From the NCBI RefSeq assembly GCF_024519315.1, contig NZ_JANIIC010000054.1:20984-84983 (forward strand): a stretch of DNA of 64,000 nt. The letters run 5' to 3'. The position numbers and the translations under genes are program-made. How positions within the stretch are numbered: the first letter of the stretch is position 1; each line of letters starts with the position of its first letter. Below, piece by piece: positions 16,958-26,036 of this stretch. This DNA is from Streptomyces malaysiensis subsp. samsunensis (lineage in GTDB: Bacteria; Actinomycetota; Actinomycetes; Streptomycetales; Streptomycetaceae). The notes beneath the pieces are model-generated. The model was not told where the DNA came from. It searched no databases and saw only the letters and a list, made by a program, of their open reading frames with translations.

Positions 16958-17826
16958 GTGGTGATCTCTCCGGATAGTTGATGCAGGAACTTTGGCGTGT
17001 CTTCGGGAGGCAGGGCGGACCTCGACAGCGCCTCGAACTGCCGTGAGAACCGCCCGACTTCCCGGCGCTTGTCGGAGATGGACGAGGTACCGAATGGGGT
17101 GTCCACCTGGATGGTCGTCGGCATGATGTCGCCGAGGATCATGATGCTGAAGTTGTGGTCGAACAGATACCCGCGCGTCGTCTGGGGGAGTACCTGCACG
17201 GTCACGTTGTCCAGTGTGGCCAGTTTGGCGATCTCGTCGTACTGCTCGCGCATCAGCTCGGCGTCGCCGACGATGTGCCGCAGGGCTGGTTCGTAGAGGA
17301 TGGCCCAGAACCTGAGTGGGTCTTCGTCGCGGGTCAGGGCCTCCTTTCGCCTCATCCTCACCTCGACGCTCTGCTCCACGAATTCAGTCGTGGTCTCGTC
17401 GATGGACTTGGCACTCTCGTGTCGCGTGCGGGCGTATGCCTCGGTCTGCAACAGTCCCAGGACGAGGGTCGGGTTGTAGGCCCGGATCTCCTGTGCTGCC
17501 GCCTCGATGCCGAGGAACCGTGGCATGCCTGGTGTCAGCTCCGTGGCGAGAGGTGTCCACCACTCCCGGCTGGACGCTTCGCGCTGGACCGCCACCAGCC
17601 TCTCCACTTCCTCCTCGTCGGTGACGCCGTAGAGGGTGAGCAGCTTGCGTAAGTCACTCGCGCTACGGAGGTCCTGAAGCCCGGTCTCGACCCGTTGCAG
17701 CTTCGTATCGCTGAATGAGAATCCTTGCACTGCGTCCTGGATGCTGAGCCTTGCCCGCTTGCGTAACTCGCGGAGTTCATGGCCGAGTGCGATGCGTCGT
17801 GCTGTTGGCCTGTGCGGTGCCGCCAT
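16954..17826 (-). CDS. XRE-family regulator with DUF5753, paired with DUF397
   Basis: This is a 290-residue regulator from ATG 17826 behind AGAAAGG. The helix-turn-helix lies at about residues 15-65 (LGHELRELRKRARLSIQDA). The DUF5753 region (about 95-280) contains YNPTLVLGLLQTEAYAR. A GGGGCA/TGCCCC palindrome (17841-17854) sits in the leader just upstream and may be a hairpin or an operator. It is paralogous to the regulator at 14833-15681 but divergent in sequence. Confidence 0.88.
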   Translation of the reverse strand: MAAPHRPTARRIALGHELRELRKRARLSIQDAVQGFSFSDTKLQRVETGLQDLRSASDLRKLLTLYGVTDEEEVERLVAVQREASSREWWTPLATELTPGMPRFLGIEAAAQEIRAYNPTLVLGLLQTEAYARTRHESAKSIDETTTEFVEQSVEVRMRRKEALTRDEDPLRFWAILYEPALRHIVGDAELMREQYDEIAKLATLDNVTVQVLPQTTRGYLFDHNFSIMILGDIMPTTIQVDTPFGTSSISDKRREVGRFSRQFEALSRSALPPEDTPKFLHQLSGEITT

Positions 17827-18084
17827 CGTTCTGCCTTTCTGGGGCAACTGCCCCTGTTTCGCGGCGATATGGGCAGCATGACACAGCAACCCTTCGCTGT
17901 ACCAGTTGATGGGTTAGCTCTGGCATGTGCCGTTTTTTGCTGAGTGGGTGATTCATTGCGGAATCTGTTGTCTGCTCGTCGGGCGGGACACCACAGTGGT
18001 CGTGCCGGGAAACCCGGTCAGCAGCACAACCACCGGCCACATGCAGGACCCCCGCGACGCGACTTGGAGGGAGCGTCCGGGGGC

Positions 18085-18276
18085 GTGGCCATCAACCCCC
18101 AGGAGGTTGACGACTTGGCGCACGTTATCGCGTGGATCTTCGAAGCACCGTTACGGCTGAACGGTCGTGGGGCCCACATGGTGCGGCCCTGCCTCGTGAC
18201 CAACGGACAGCGGAGCCAGAGCCGCCCGTGGGAGGGGTTGGTGTGTGCGCCGCATGGGATGGCGATGGCCCGGTGA
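18085..18276 (+). CDS. Small hypothetical protein
   Basis: This is a possible 63-residue protein from GTG 18085 (MAINPQEVDDLAHVIAWIFEAPL), divergent from the XRE/DUF397 pair. GGAGGGAG lies about 12 bases upstream, a little far. It overlaps the next ORF by 34 bases. The N-terminus looks like a genuine amphipathic helix and the C-terminus is basic. Function unknown. It could be spurious. Confidence 0.4.
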   Translation: MAINPQEVDDLAHVIAWIFEAPLRLNGRGAHMVRPCLVTNGQRSQSRPWEGLVCAPHGMAMAR

Positions 18277-18593
18277 TCGCTGATGGCTGGACCACATCCG
18301 TCCCGTCCCGGGCGTGCACGCTGTGCGCCACCCCCGGCGACTTTGGGCCCCATGACCACGCCGTGCCGCGCTCGGGCCTGTGCCCAGCGTGTATTGCGGC
18401 CGCAAAGCCCACCCGCGAAGGACTCGAGCACGCGGTCGTGATCGTCGCTGGACAGACCCTCGCTGGTGCTGAAGCCCTCGATCTGACCGACGCCGCACCG
18501 GAAGAACTGGCCTACCATCTGGGCGCGGTGAAGCGGAGTCTGTGCAGCGTGCTCCAGCTCATCGCGCCGCTCGGGGGAGAGGACGGTCACTGA
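18243..18593 (+). CDS. Small Cys-pair protein, hypothetical
   Basis: This is a 116-residue ORF from GTG 18243, with GGAGGGG five to seven bases upstream. It contains CTLC and CPAC pairs (ACTLCATPGDF, GLCPACIAAA) that could bind zinc, followed by a helical C-terminal half (AVVIVAGQTLAGAEALDLTDAAPEEL). The stop TGA overlaps the ATG of the next gene. I do not recognise the family. Confidence 0.6.
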   Translation: MCAAWDGDGPVIADGWTTSVPSRACTLCATPGDFGPHDHAVPRSGLCPACIAAAKPTREGLEHAVVIVAGQTLAGAEALDLTDAAPEELAYHLGAVKRSLCSVLQLIAPLGGEDGH

Positions 18594-18808
18594 TGATCGG
18601 CAACCAGCCGGATCGGGACCAGCGGCCGAAGATGACATTGCGCGTCTACACCATGGCGCACAACGGGATCGTTACCGCGCGGAGAGCGGTCGTGGCAGTC
18701 CTCGCCGGAGAGAAGAGCGACGCCTACGCGTTGGGGCAGGCGTGGCCGCCGTGCCAGTGTCCCCGTCACCGCGAGCACAATGATCCCCACCGCTTCAAGC
18801 GGTCATGA
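18593..18808 (+). CDS. Small hypothetical protein with CQCPRH motif
   Basis: This is a 71-residue ORF whose ATG overlaps the previous stop (TGATG). It has a central hydrophobic helix (RRAVVAVLAGEKSDAYALG) and a C-terminal PPCQCPRHREH segment that may bind metal. It is the end of a three-gene set that stops at a strong shared terminator. Function unknown. Confidence 0.55.
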   Translation: MIGNQPDRDQRPKMTLRVYTMAHNGIVTARRAVVAVLAGEKSDAYALGQAWPPCQCPRHREHNDPHRFKRS

Positions 18809-18865
18809 GGCCGCCGTCCGCCTTATGGCCTGATGCTCATGGACGGTCCGGGGCTGGACTGTCCT

Positions 18866-18907
18866 GGCCCCGGTCGTCTGCCTCCTTCGTGGCAGACGAC
18901 CGGGGCC
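18866..18907. terminator. Bidirectional terminator between convergent genes
   Basis: A perfect 17-bp stem (18866-18882 with 18891-18907) with an 8-base loop lies between the small plus-strand gene set and the oxidoreductase. Confidence 0.9.
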
Positions 18908-18922
18908 GCCCCCTGTCACACC

Positions 18923-19849
18923 TCAGCCGATGTCCAGGACCGCCTTGCCGTGGAGGCGGCGGTTCAGTAGGGCGGTGACGGCCTCCTCGGCGCGGTCCCA
19001 GCCGCCGCGCCAGGCGATGCGGGGGTCGAGGTCGCCCGCCGCGACGCGCTGTGCGAGCCAGCTCAGGTCCGGGCCGATGTCGGGGCGGTCGAGGAGGTAG
19101 AAGGTGACGATGGAGCGGTTGTGGCGGCCTTCGTTTCCGTAGAGGGCGCCGAACGGGAAGGTCTCGGGCTGGCCCGTGACGTGGCCGACGGAGACCAGGG
19201 TGCCGTGGGCGGCGAGCTTGTCGTACGCCGCCACCAGTTGCGGTCCGCCGACCATGTCCACCACGCCGTGGACCGGTTCGCCGAGCTCCTCCGGCTCCGT
19301 GATCACCTCATGTGCGCCCAGCGCCCGTAGATCGTCGCCGTGGGCGGTGGGGTCGCCGGTGGTGGCGATGACATGCGCGCCGCCGAGCCGGGCGAGCTGT
19401 ACGGCGTACCGGCCGACGCCGCCGGTGGCGCCCGTGACCAGGATGCGCCGGCCGAGGGTGTCGCCGATCCGGCGCAGGGCGCGCAGGGCGCTGGCGCCCG
19501 CGACCGGGATGGTGCTGATCGCGCCGGGGTCGGCGGCGGCGGGCGGGAGGCCGAGCATTCCGGTGTCCACCGCGCGCAGCTCCGCCCAGCCGCCGTCCGC
19601 GCCCAGGGTGACGACGGGGGTTCCGGCCGCCGGTCCGGAGCCGTCGGCCGCCGCGCGCTCGACCACTCCGGCGGCGTCCCAGCCCAGCACGGTGCCGTCG
19701 GGGGCCTCGGTGCGGTGGGCGACCTCGCCGTAGTTGAGGGAGGTGGCGGTCACCCGGACCAGCGCCTGGTGCGGGGCGGGTTCGGGGTCGGCGGCTGCGC
19801 CGAGGCGGAGGCCGGAGGGGGAGGAGTGGTCGACGAGCAGGGCGCGCAT
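18923..19849 (-). CDS. Zinc-type alcohol dehydrogenase/quinone oxidoreductase family protein
   Basis: This is a 308-residue medium-chain dehydrogenase/reductase. It has the N-terminal GroES-like domain (LVRVTATSLNYGEVAHRT, residues about 25-110) and the Rossmann domain with ILVTGATGGVGRYAVQLARLGG. The usual Cys/His zinc ligands are not evident, so it is probably a zinc-free quinone-reductase-like enzyme using NAD(P)H. It is divergent from a TetR gene with a palindrome between them. Its 5' region is duplicated at 12724-12881. Confidence 0.88.
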   Translation of the reverse strand: MRALLVDHSSPSGLRLGAAADPEPAPHQALVRVTATSLNYGEVAHRTEAPDGTVLGWDAAGVVERAAADGSGPAAGTPVVTLGADGGWAELRAVDTGMLGLPPAAADPGAISTIPVAGASALRALRRIGDTLGRRILVTGATGGVGRYAVQLARLGGAHVIATTGDPTAHGDDLRALGAHEVITEPEELGEPVHGVVDMVGGPQLVAAYDKLAAHGTLVSVGHVTGQPETFPFGALYGNEGRHNRSIVTFYLLDRPDIGPDLSWLAQRVAAGDLDPRIAWRGGWDRAEEAVTALLNRRLHGKAVLDIG

Positions 19850-19889
19850 GGCGGTTCGCCTTTCCGATGGAGGCTGACAACCTCAGTTA

Positions 19890-19904
19890 TGCCACTGAGT
19901 GGCA
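19890..19904. promoter_or_regulatory. Candidate TetR operator
   Basis: TGCCAC-TGA-GTGGCA is a perfect 6-3-6 palindrome in the 99-bp gap between the divergent oxidoreductase and TetR genes. On the minus strand it lies between a TTGCAC box and a CATAACT box, so it would overlap the oxidoreductase promoter. Confidence 0.6.
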
Positions 19905-19948
19905 AACGCGTGCAAGTGGCGTCACCGGTGAGGGCTACACTTTTCGCC

Positions 19949-20623
19949 GTGACCGCCGCTCCCAACCCCTCACTGCGTGAACGCAAGAAGCGGCGCACCC
20001 GCCAGGCGCTGATCGACACCGCGCTGGAGCTGTTCACCCGGCGTGGCTTCGGCGGGGTGACGCTGGATGAGCTGTGCGAGGAGGTCGAGGTCTCCAAGCG
20101 CACCTTCTTCCGCACCTTCACCAGCAAGGAAGACGTCGCGATGGCCCCCGACCAGGACCTGTGGCGGGCCTTCCTGGAGCAGCTGGAGACCGCGGAGCCG
20201 GACGGGCTGCCGGTGGTGGAGCTGGGGCGGGACGCGCTGCTGGCCGCGCTGGAGCGGATGGACGACGAGGGCTGGGCCCGGCGGATGCTGCTCAGCCGGC
20301 GGCTGGCCGAGCGGACCCCCTCGATGGGCGCGCACGGTTTGCAGTTCTGTGAGGCCACCACCCAGCGGGCGCTGGAGATCCTGCACCGCCGGTTCGGCCT
20401 CGGGGCCCCGGGCGACCTCCGGCCGCGGCTGGCGGTGGACATGCTGGTCGCCGCGCTCCACGGGGCGCTGGCGGGCTGGGTGGCGCGGGCCGAAGAGGCC
20501 GACGGGGCGGGCCGTGCCGAGCCGCCCGCCGCCGGGGAACTGGCCGACCGCCTCCGCGAGGCCGTCGCCGCCCTCCCGGGTGGCCTGGCTCTGACGGTCG
20601 GGCAACCGGCCGAGCGTGGCTGA
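19949..20623 (+). CDS. TetR family transcriptional regulator
   Basis: This is a 224-residue protein from GTG 19949. The N-terminal helix-turn-helix (about 10-65) reads RTRQALIDTALELFTRRGFGGVTLDELCEEVEVSKRTFFRTFTSKED, typical of TetR regulators. The C-terminal ligand domain is Ala/Leu/Arg-rich. It is divergent from the oxidoreductase and most likely represses it through the palindrome at 19890-19904. Confidence 0.9.
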   Translation: MTAAPNPSLRERKKRRTRQALIDTALELFTRRGFGGVTLDELCEEVEVSKRTFFRTFTSKEDVAMAPDQDLWRAFLEQLETAEPDGLPVVELGRDALLAALERMDDEGWARRMLLSRRLAERTPSMGAHGLQFCEATTQRALEILHRRFGLGAPGDLRPRLAVDMLVAALHGALAGWVARAEEADGAGRAEPPAAGELADRLREAVAALPGGLALTVGQPAERG

Positions 20624-20640
20624 CGTTCACACCGCGATCC

Positions 20641-21054
20641 TCAGCTGAAGGCGATCACCAGGCCGAAGCCGAGGAAGATCGTGCCGATCAGGGTCAGGCA
20701 CGCCGCCGGGCCGAGTATGTGGCGTCGCATCCATACCCGGGCCTTTTGCGACTCGCCCGGGAGGTACATCACGTCCACCCTCCGGCCGGTCGCCAGCCCC
20801 AGGCCGATGCCCTGGATCGCGGTCGTGAACTCCACCTTGTAGCCCTGATGGTCGTGGAACCGGATGACCGGCGTCTGGGTCGTGCTCTGGTTCCCGTTCT
20901 GGGTTCGGCGGTCCACGATGTTGGCGACCACCAGCCCCTCCGTACGGACTCCCTCGCGGCGCAGCCGCCGCACCAGACGGGCGTCGCGCCAGGCGCAGGC
21001 GTAGAGCAACAATCCGACCGCGGCGCACAGCAGATCGGCTCCGGGCACGGCCAT
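20641..21054 (-). CDS. DUF3592 membrane protein
   Basis: This is a 137-residue protein from ATG 21054 behind GAGAGG. It has two hydrophobic helices, one at the N-terminus (ADLLCAAVGLLLYACAW) and one at the C-terminus (ILGPAACLTLIGTIFLGFGLVIAF), flanking a small beta-rich domain with VIRFHDHQGYKVEF and GRRVDVMYLP. This layout is typical of DUF3592 proteins. Function unknown. Confidence 0.75.
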   Translation of the reverse strand: MAVPGADLLCAAVGLLLYACAWRDARLVRRLRREGVRTEGLVVANIVDRRTQNGNQSTTQTPVIRFHDHQGYKVEFTTAIQGIGLGLATGRRVDVMYLPGESQKARVWMRRHILGPAACLTLIGTIFLGFGLVIAFS

Positions 21055-21328
21055 CGATGAACCGCCTCTCGTCGTGTCCGAATCCCTGTCCGCCACAGGA
21101 GACGCGTTGATACGGAGCTTCGGTTGCCGCCCGCGCGCTCTGTCGCGAAATGACGGGGTGCGGGATCCTCCCGTGGCATGAGCAGACCTGTGAACCGTCG
21201 TGCGCGTGCCTGGAGCTGGCCGTCGTTATTGAGCTGGTCGCCGCACAGGGCGGGAGCGGAGTCCGATTATCCGGACATGTGAGGCGGTTACAGACTGGCA
21301 TGTTCGTGTGTGATCCGTGGCTACTCGT

Positions 21329-22512
21329 GTGAAGCGGGCGTTCAAGTACCGCTTCACCCAACGGATGCGCAGGCGGCGGAGCTGTCACGCACGTTCGGAT
21401 GCGTGCGGAAGGTCTACAACATGGCCCTTGCCGCCCGCACCCAGGCGTGGGCGCGTGGGGAGCGAATCAACTACAGCCGCACGTCGGCGATGCTGACGGC
21501 GTGGAAGAAGACCGAGGAACTGGAGTATCTCAACGAGGTGTCGTCCGTTCCGCTCCAGCAAGCCCTGCGGCACCTCCAGGCGGCGTTCACGAACTTCTTC
21601 GCCAAGCAGGCCAAGTACCCGCGCTTCAAGTCCCGTAAGCGGTCGAGGAACAGTGCCGAGTACACCACGTCCGCGTTCCGGTTCCGAGACGGTGAGCTGA
21701 CCCTGGCGAAGATGTCAGAGCCACTGAACATTGTGTGGTCCCGGCATCTGCCCGAACGGGCCCAGCCCTCGACAGTGACGGTGTCGCACGACAGCGCGGA
21801 CCGATGGTTCGTATCCCTGTTGTGCGAGGACCCGGCAGTGGGACCGCTTCCGGCAACGGACGCGGCGATCGGTGTGGATGTGGGGCTGGACCATCTGCTG
21901 ACGTTTTCCACCGGGGAGAAGATCGTCAATCCCCGGCATGAGCGCAGGGACCGTGCCCGGCTGGCCAGGGCCCAGCGGGCACTGGCGCGCAAGGCCAGGG
22001 GCGACGGAGTGAACCGGGCCAAGGCCCGGCGCGCGGTCGCCCGTGTCCACGCTCGAATCGCCGACCGCAGGCGTGACCTGTTGCACAAGATCACCACTCG
22101 TCTCGTCCGCGAAAACCAAGTGGTCGTAATCGAGGACCTGACCGTTCGGAATATGGTGAAGAACGGGGCACTCGCCTGTGCTATCTCCGATGCTGCGTGG
22201 CGAGAGTTTCGCACGATGCTGGAGTACAAGGCCCAGTGGTACGGCCGCGAAGTGATCGCGGTGGACCGCTGGTTTCCCTCGTCCAAGCTTTGCTCGAACT
22301 GCGGCAATCTCGCCGAAGCGATGCCGTTGCACGTCCGTACCTGGACGTGCGGCGGCTGCGGCGTGACCCACGACCGGGACGTGAACGCGGCGAATAATCT
22401 TCTGGCCGCCGGGCTGGCGGTGTCTGTCTGTGGAGCCGGTGTAAGACCTCAACGGAGAACTCCGAGCGGGCAGTCGGCGGTGAAGCAGAAACCCCTACAG
22501 CGCGAGCCGTAG
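21329..22512 (+). pseudogene. tnpB: IS200/IS605-type tnpB with N-terminal frameshift
   Basis: The expected N-terminus, MKRAFKYRF, is encoded from GTG 21329, but the following PTDAQAAELSRTFGCVRKVYN is one frame over. A one-base deletion near 21353-21357 (TTC-ACC instead of TTC-TACC) explains it. From there the protein is intact to 22512. The RuvC-type residues are present in IGVDVG, VVVIEDL and HDRDVNAANNL. The zinc finger is CSNCGN / CGGCG. TnpB is an RNA-guided nuclease of transposons. A frame-consistent start at GTG 21310 exists but gives an abnormal first 18 residues. No tnpA is present. Confidence 0.8.
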
Positions 22513-22540
22513 GGATCCTCCTCCTATTAGGAGGAAGCCA
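22495..22540 (+). mobile_element. Putative right end of the IS200/IS605-type element
   Basis: Just at and after the tnpB stop lie CTAC...GTAG and a TCCTCC/GGAGGA hairpin (22519-22535). This position and structure resemble the right end of IS605-family elements, which also forms the 3' part of the guide (omega) RNA. The left end could not be placed with confidence in 21180-21328. Confidence 0.5.
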
Positions 22541-22907
22541 AGAAGCTGTCCAACAACAACATGCCAACGTCCCTCACCTCAACAGCCTGGAGGACGCGAT
22601 CGTGGTGACGCTCGCGAAGTCCGGCGAGGGCCATGCGGAGGCGGTGCGGCCCCGTGCCGTACGGGGCGCCACGGCCGCCAGGACCGCCACGGCCGACGCC
22701 GGACTCGAGTGCTCCTGGGTCAAGCCCCGGCGCTGCTGAGCCGCAGCCGCTACGGCTAAGTGCTCCGGTGGAAGTGCCGCGATGCGTCGTCGGCCGACTG
22801 CGGCGCCGTCGTGGCTGGTCGCGCCCGCGCGGCGGAGCCGCACATCGACACAGCCCCGCGCCCCTTCGGGGCGCCGCCCGAACCGTAGCGGGCTTCCTCC
22901 GACCTGC
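22513..22907. other. Intergenic remnant and dispersed repeat
   Basis: From 22545 to about 22738 a plus frame reads SLEDAIVVTLAKSGEGHAEAV and on to a stop with no start, so it may be a gene fragment cut by the IS insertion. From about 22775 to 22885 lies a Streptomyces dispersed repeat with the CGCCCC-TTCG-GGGCG hairpin. A related copy is at 58296-58400. The hairpin may terminate the alpha-xylosidase gene. Confidence 0.5.
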
Positions 22908-25181
22908 TTACGGCGGGGGCAGCGGCACCGTCAGCACCGCCGTCCCCGCCGCCGCGTCGGCGGACTGGCCGCCGGCCACCTCCAGTCGCCAGGGCGCCGA
23001 GGTGCCGGTGGCCTCGGCGCGCAGCGCCGTCCCGTCCCGGACGACGGTGAAGGTGGCGGCGGTCGTGCCGTCGGGGCGGGGCACCCGCACGGTGACCGGG
23101 TCCGCCGCCGGTTCGTACACCCGTAGCGTGATCCCGTCCGCCCAGTCGGCGTCGGGGCGGTCGTCGGCCGCCCCGAACGGGATCACCGCGCCGGGGCGGG
23201 CCAGCAGCGGAACGCTGAGGAAGCCGTGGGTCTCGCGCACCCAGCGTGGGCCGCGCACCGTCCGCCCGCCGGGCAGCTGCGTCCAGACGCCCTCGGGCAC
23301 GTAGTACGTCACCTCGCCCTCGTCGTCGAAGACCGGGGCGACCAGCAGATCGCCGCCGAGCATGTACTGCCGGTCGAGACCCGCGCACCCCGGGTCGCCG
23401 GGGAACTCCAGGGCCATGGCGCGCATCACCGGGATGCCCTCGGTGTGCGCCTGCCGCGCCGCCTCGTACAGATACGGCATCAGCCGCAGCTTCAGCCGGG
23501 TGAAGTGGCGCAGCACCGCGACCGACTCCTCGTCGAAGAGCCAGGGCACCCGGTAGGAGGACGAGCCGTGCAGTCTGCTGTGCGAGGACAGCAGCCCGAA
23601 GGCGATCCACCGTTTGAACAGGGCCGGGTCGGGGGTGCCCTCGAAGCCGCCGATGTCATGGCTCCAGAAGCCGAAGCCGGAGAGACCCAGCGAGAGTCCG
23701 CCGCGCAGCGATTCGGCCATCGCCTCGTAGGTGGACTCGCAGTCGCCGCCCCAGTGCACCGGGAACCGCTGGCCGCCCGCCGTGGCCGAGCGCGCGAAGA
23801 CCACCGCCTCGCGCTCCCCGCGCCGTTCGCCGAGCGCCTCGTGGACGGTGCGGTTGTAGAGGTGGGTGTAGTAGTTGTGCATCCGCTCGGGGTCGGAGCC
23901 GTCCGCGTACACCACATCGGTGGGCACCCGCTCGCCGAAGTCGGTCTTGAAGCAGTCCACGCCCATGTCGAGCAGCGCGGTCAGCTTGGCCGCGTACCAG
24001 GCGCGGGCGCCGGGGTTGGTGAAGTCCACCAGCGCCATGCCCGGCTGCCACAGGTCCCACTGCCACACCGATCCGTCCGGCCGCTTCAGCAGATATCCGG
24101 CCGCCTTGCCCTCGGCGAAGAGCGGGGAGCGCTGGCCGATGTACGGATTGATCCAGACGCTGATCCGCAAACCCCGTTCGCGCAGCCGGCGCAGCATGCC
24201 CTCCGGATCGGGGAAGACCCGCGGATCCCAGGTGAAGTCGCACCACTGGTACTCGCGCATCCAGAAGCAGTCGAAGTGGAAGACGGACAGCGGCAGCGCC
24301 CGCTGGGCCATGCCGTCGACGAAGCCGGTGACCGTCTCCTCGTCGTAGGAGGTGGTGAAGGAGGTGGACAGCCACAGCCCGAAGGACCACGCGGGCGGCA
24401 GCGCAGGGCGGCCGGTGAGCGCGGTGTAGCGGCGCAGGATCTCCTTGGGGGTGGGCCCGTGGATGACGTAGTACGTGAGCTCCTGGTCCCGGGCGCTGAA
24501 CTGGATCCGGGAGACCGCCTCCGAGCCGACCTCGAAGGAGACCCGGCCGGGGTGGTCGACGAAGACGCCGTAGCCCGCGTCGGTGAGCAGGAACGGGATG
24601 TTCTTGTACGCCTGCTCGGTGGCGGTGCCGCCGTCGGCGTTCCAGATGTCGACGGACTGGCCGTTCTTCACCAGCGGGCCGAAGCGCTCGCCGAGGCCGT
24701 AGACGGAGGTGCCGACCCGCAGCGCGAGCCGTTCGCGCAGGTGGTGGTCGCCGTCGGCGGTCTCCATGATGCCCATGTCCTTGACGCCGCTGCTGGTGAG
24801 CGCGCGCCCGGCGGCCTCGAACTCCATCCGCCAGGGGCCGGTGCGGGCGAAGCGCACCGAGAGCGCGCCGGAGGTGAGCCGGGCCTCTCCGTCGTCACAG
24901 CTCACCTCGGCGTCGTACTGCTCGCGGGCGATCTCGAACGACGGGCCGCGTTCGACCCCGCCCGCGAAGTGGGTGATCCGGATGGCGATGACATCGGGCA
25001 TGGGGGCGGTGCAGGTCAGGGTGAGGGCCGGGCCCCCCAGCAGATCGCCGCGGTGGTGGACGGGATGGGTGGGGGCGTGGACGGTGAGGGTGCCGGGGCC
25101 GGTCTCCACATCGAGCACCCCATGGGGGTACGCGGCGCGGACGCCCTCGCGCAGTCTCCAATAGCCGTCACTGAACTTCAT
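22908..25181 (-). CDS. yicI: GH31 alpha-xylosidase
   Basis: This is a 757-residue glycoside hydrolase family 31 enzyme, the YicI size and layout. It has an N-terminal beta domain (1-250), a catalytic barrel (about 255-590) and C-terminal beta domains. The nucleophile is Asp414 in CFKTDFGERVP and the acid/base is Asp480 in HWGGDCEST. The KTDFGE form is typical of alpha-xylosidases rather than alpha-glucosidases, which have WxDMNE. It would cleave alpha-xylosyl units from imported oligosaccharides in the cytoplasm. No signal peptide is present. It is the last gene of the ABC importer set on the minus strand. Confidence 0.9.
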   Translation of the reverse strand: MKFSDGYWRLREGVRAAYPHGVLDVETGPGTLTVHAPTHPVHHRGDLLGGPALTLTCTAPMPDVIAIRITHFAGGVERGPSFEIAREQYDAEVSCDDGEARLTSGALSVRFARTGPWRMEFEAAGRALTSSGVKDMGIMETADGDHHLRERLALRVGTSVYGLGERFGPLVKNGQSVDIWNADGGTATEQAYKNIPFLLTDAGYGVFVDHPGRVSFEVGSEAVSRIQFSARDQELTYYVIHGPTPKEILRRYTALTGRPALPPAWSFGLWLSTSFTTSYDEETVTGFVDGMAQRALPLSVFHFDCFWMREYQWCDFTWDPRVFPDPEGMLRRLRERGLRISVWINPYIGQRSPLFAEGKAAGYLLKRPDGSVWQWDLWQPGMALVDFTNPGARAWYAAKLTALLDMGVDCFKTDFGERVPTDVVYADGSDPERMHNYYTHLYNRTVHEALGERRGEREAVVFARSATAGGQRFPVHWGGDCESTYEAMAESLRGGLSLGLSGFGFWSHDIGGFEGTPDPALFKRWIAFGLLSSHSRLHGSSSYRVPWLFDEESVAVLRHFTRLKLRLMPYLYEAARQAHTEGIPVMRAMALEFPGDPGCAGLDRQYMLGGDLLVAPVFDDEGEVTYYVPEGVWTQLPGGRTVRGPRWVRETHGFLSVPLLARPGAVIPFGAADDRPDADWADGITLRVYEPAADPVTVRVPRPDGTTAATFTVVRDGTALRAEATGTSAPWRLEVAGGQSADAAAGTAVLTVPLPPP

Positions 25182-25196
25182 GCGGGGCCCTCCTCG

Positions 25197-26036
25197 TCAT
25201 TTGACCGCGCCCATGGCGATGCCACGGGTCAGGGTCCGCTGGAAGATCAGGAAGAAGCAGAACGCGGGGAGCACCCCCAGCAGGGCGGCCGCGTTGGTCA
25301 TGGTGGCGTCCATCAGCCGCTGGCCCTGGAGGACACCGAGCGCCACCGAGACCGTCTGGTTGTCGTTGGAGATCAGCATCACCAGGGGCAGCAGGAACTC
25401 GTTCCAGGTCCAGATGAAGAAGAAGACCAGCAGTACCCCGATGGTGGGACGGCTGACCGGCACCACCACCCGCCACAGCACCTGCCATTTGTTGGCGCCG
25501 TCGATCCGTGCCGCCTCGATGATCTCCTTGGGGAAGGCGCCGAGCACGGAGGAGAGCAGATAGGTGCCGAAGGCCGACTGGATCACGGTGAAGACGATGA
25601 TCACGCTCAGCCGGGTGTCATACAGACCCACCTGCTTGGACAGGTAGTAGACGGGGTAGACCAGGGCCTCCTGCGGCAGCATGTTGGCCAGGACGAAGAA
25701 GGCCAGTACCCAGGGGCGGCCCCTGACCCGCCCGACGCCGATCGCATACGCGTTGAGCACGGACAGCAGCGCGGCGAGCACCGCCACCGAGCCCGAGATC
25801 AGCACGGAGTTGAAGAGCTTCTGTCCGAAGTCCACCCGCTGCCAGAAGTCCCGCAGCCCGTCCAGGTGGATTCCCTCGGGCAGGCTCAGCGGGCCGTTCG
25901 CGGAGTACTCGGCGGGCGACTTCACCGCGTTGAGGGCCACCACGAGGAACGGCAGCACCATGAGCACGGCCGCCACGATCAGCGCGGCCAGCACCGGATA
26001 GCGGACCGGGGCGCGGTGTCGCTCAGGAGCCTTCAC
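25197..26036 (-). CDS. Carbohydrate ABC transporter permease (MalG type)
   Basis: This is a 279-residue inner-membrane permease with six helices. The EAA loop that contacts the ATPase is EIIEAARIDGANKWQVLWRVVVP. It starts with GTG 26036 that overlaps the previous stop (GTGA). With the preceding permease and the lipoprotein it forms a CUT1-type sugar importer. No ATPase gene is present, so a shared MsiK-type ATPase is likely, as is usual in Streptomyces. Confidence 0.93.
   Translation of the reverse strand: MKAPERHRAPVRYPVLAALIVAAVLMVLPFLVVALNAVKSPAEYSANGPLSLPEGIHLDGLRDFWQRVDFGQKLFNSVLISGSVAVLAALLSVLNAYAIGVGRVRGRPWVLAFFVLANMLPQEALVYPVYYLSKQVGLYDTRLSVIIVFTVIQSAFGTYLLSSVLGAFPKEIIEAARIDGANKWQVLWRVVVPVSRPTIGVLLVFFFIWTWNEFLLPLVMLISNDNQTVSVALGVLQGQRLMDATMTNAAALLGVLPAFCFFLIFQRTLTRGIAMGAVK

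Noticed and set aside
11013..19950. Genomic island integrated at the tmRNA 3' end
   Set aside because: The accessory region starts right after ssrA, but I found no second copy of the tmRNA 3' end and no integrase in the window.
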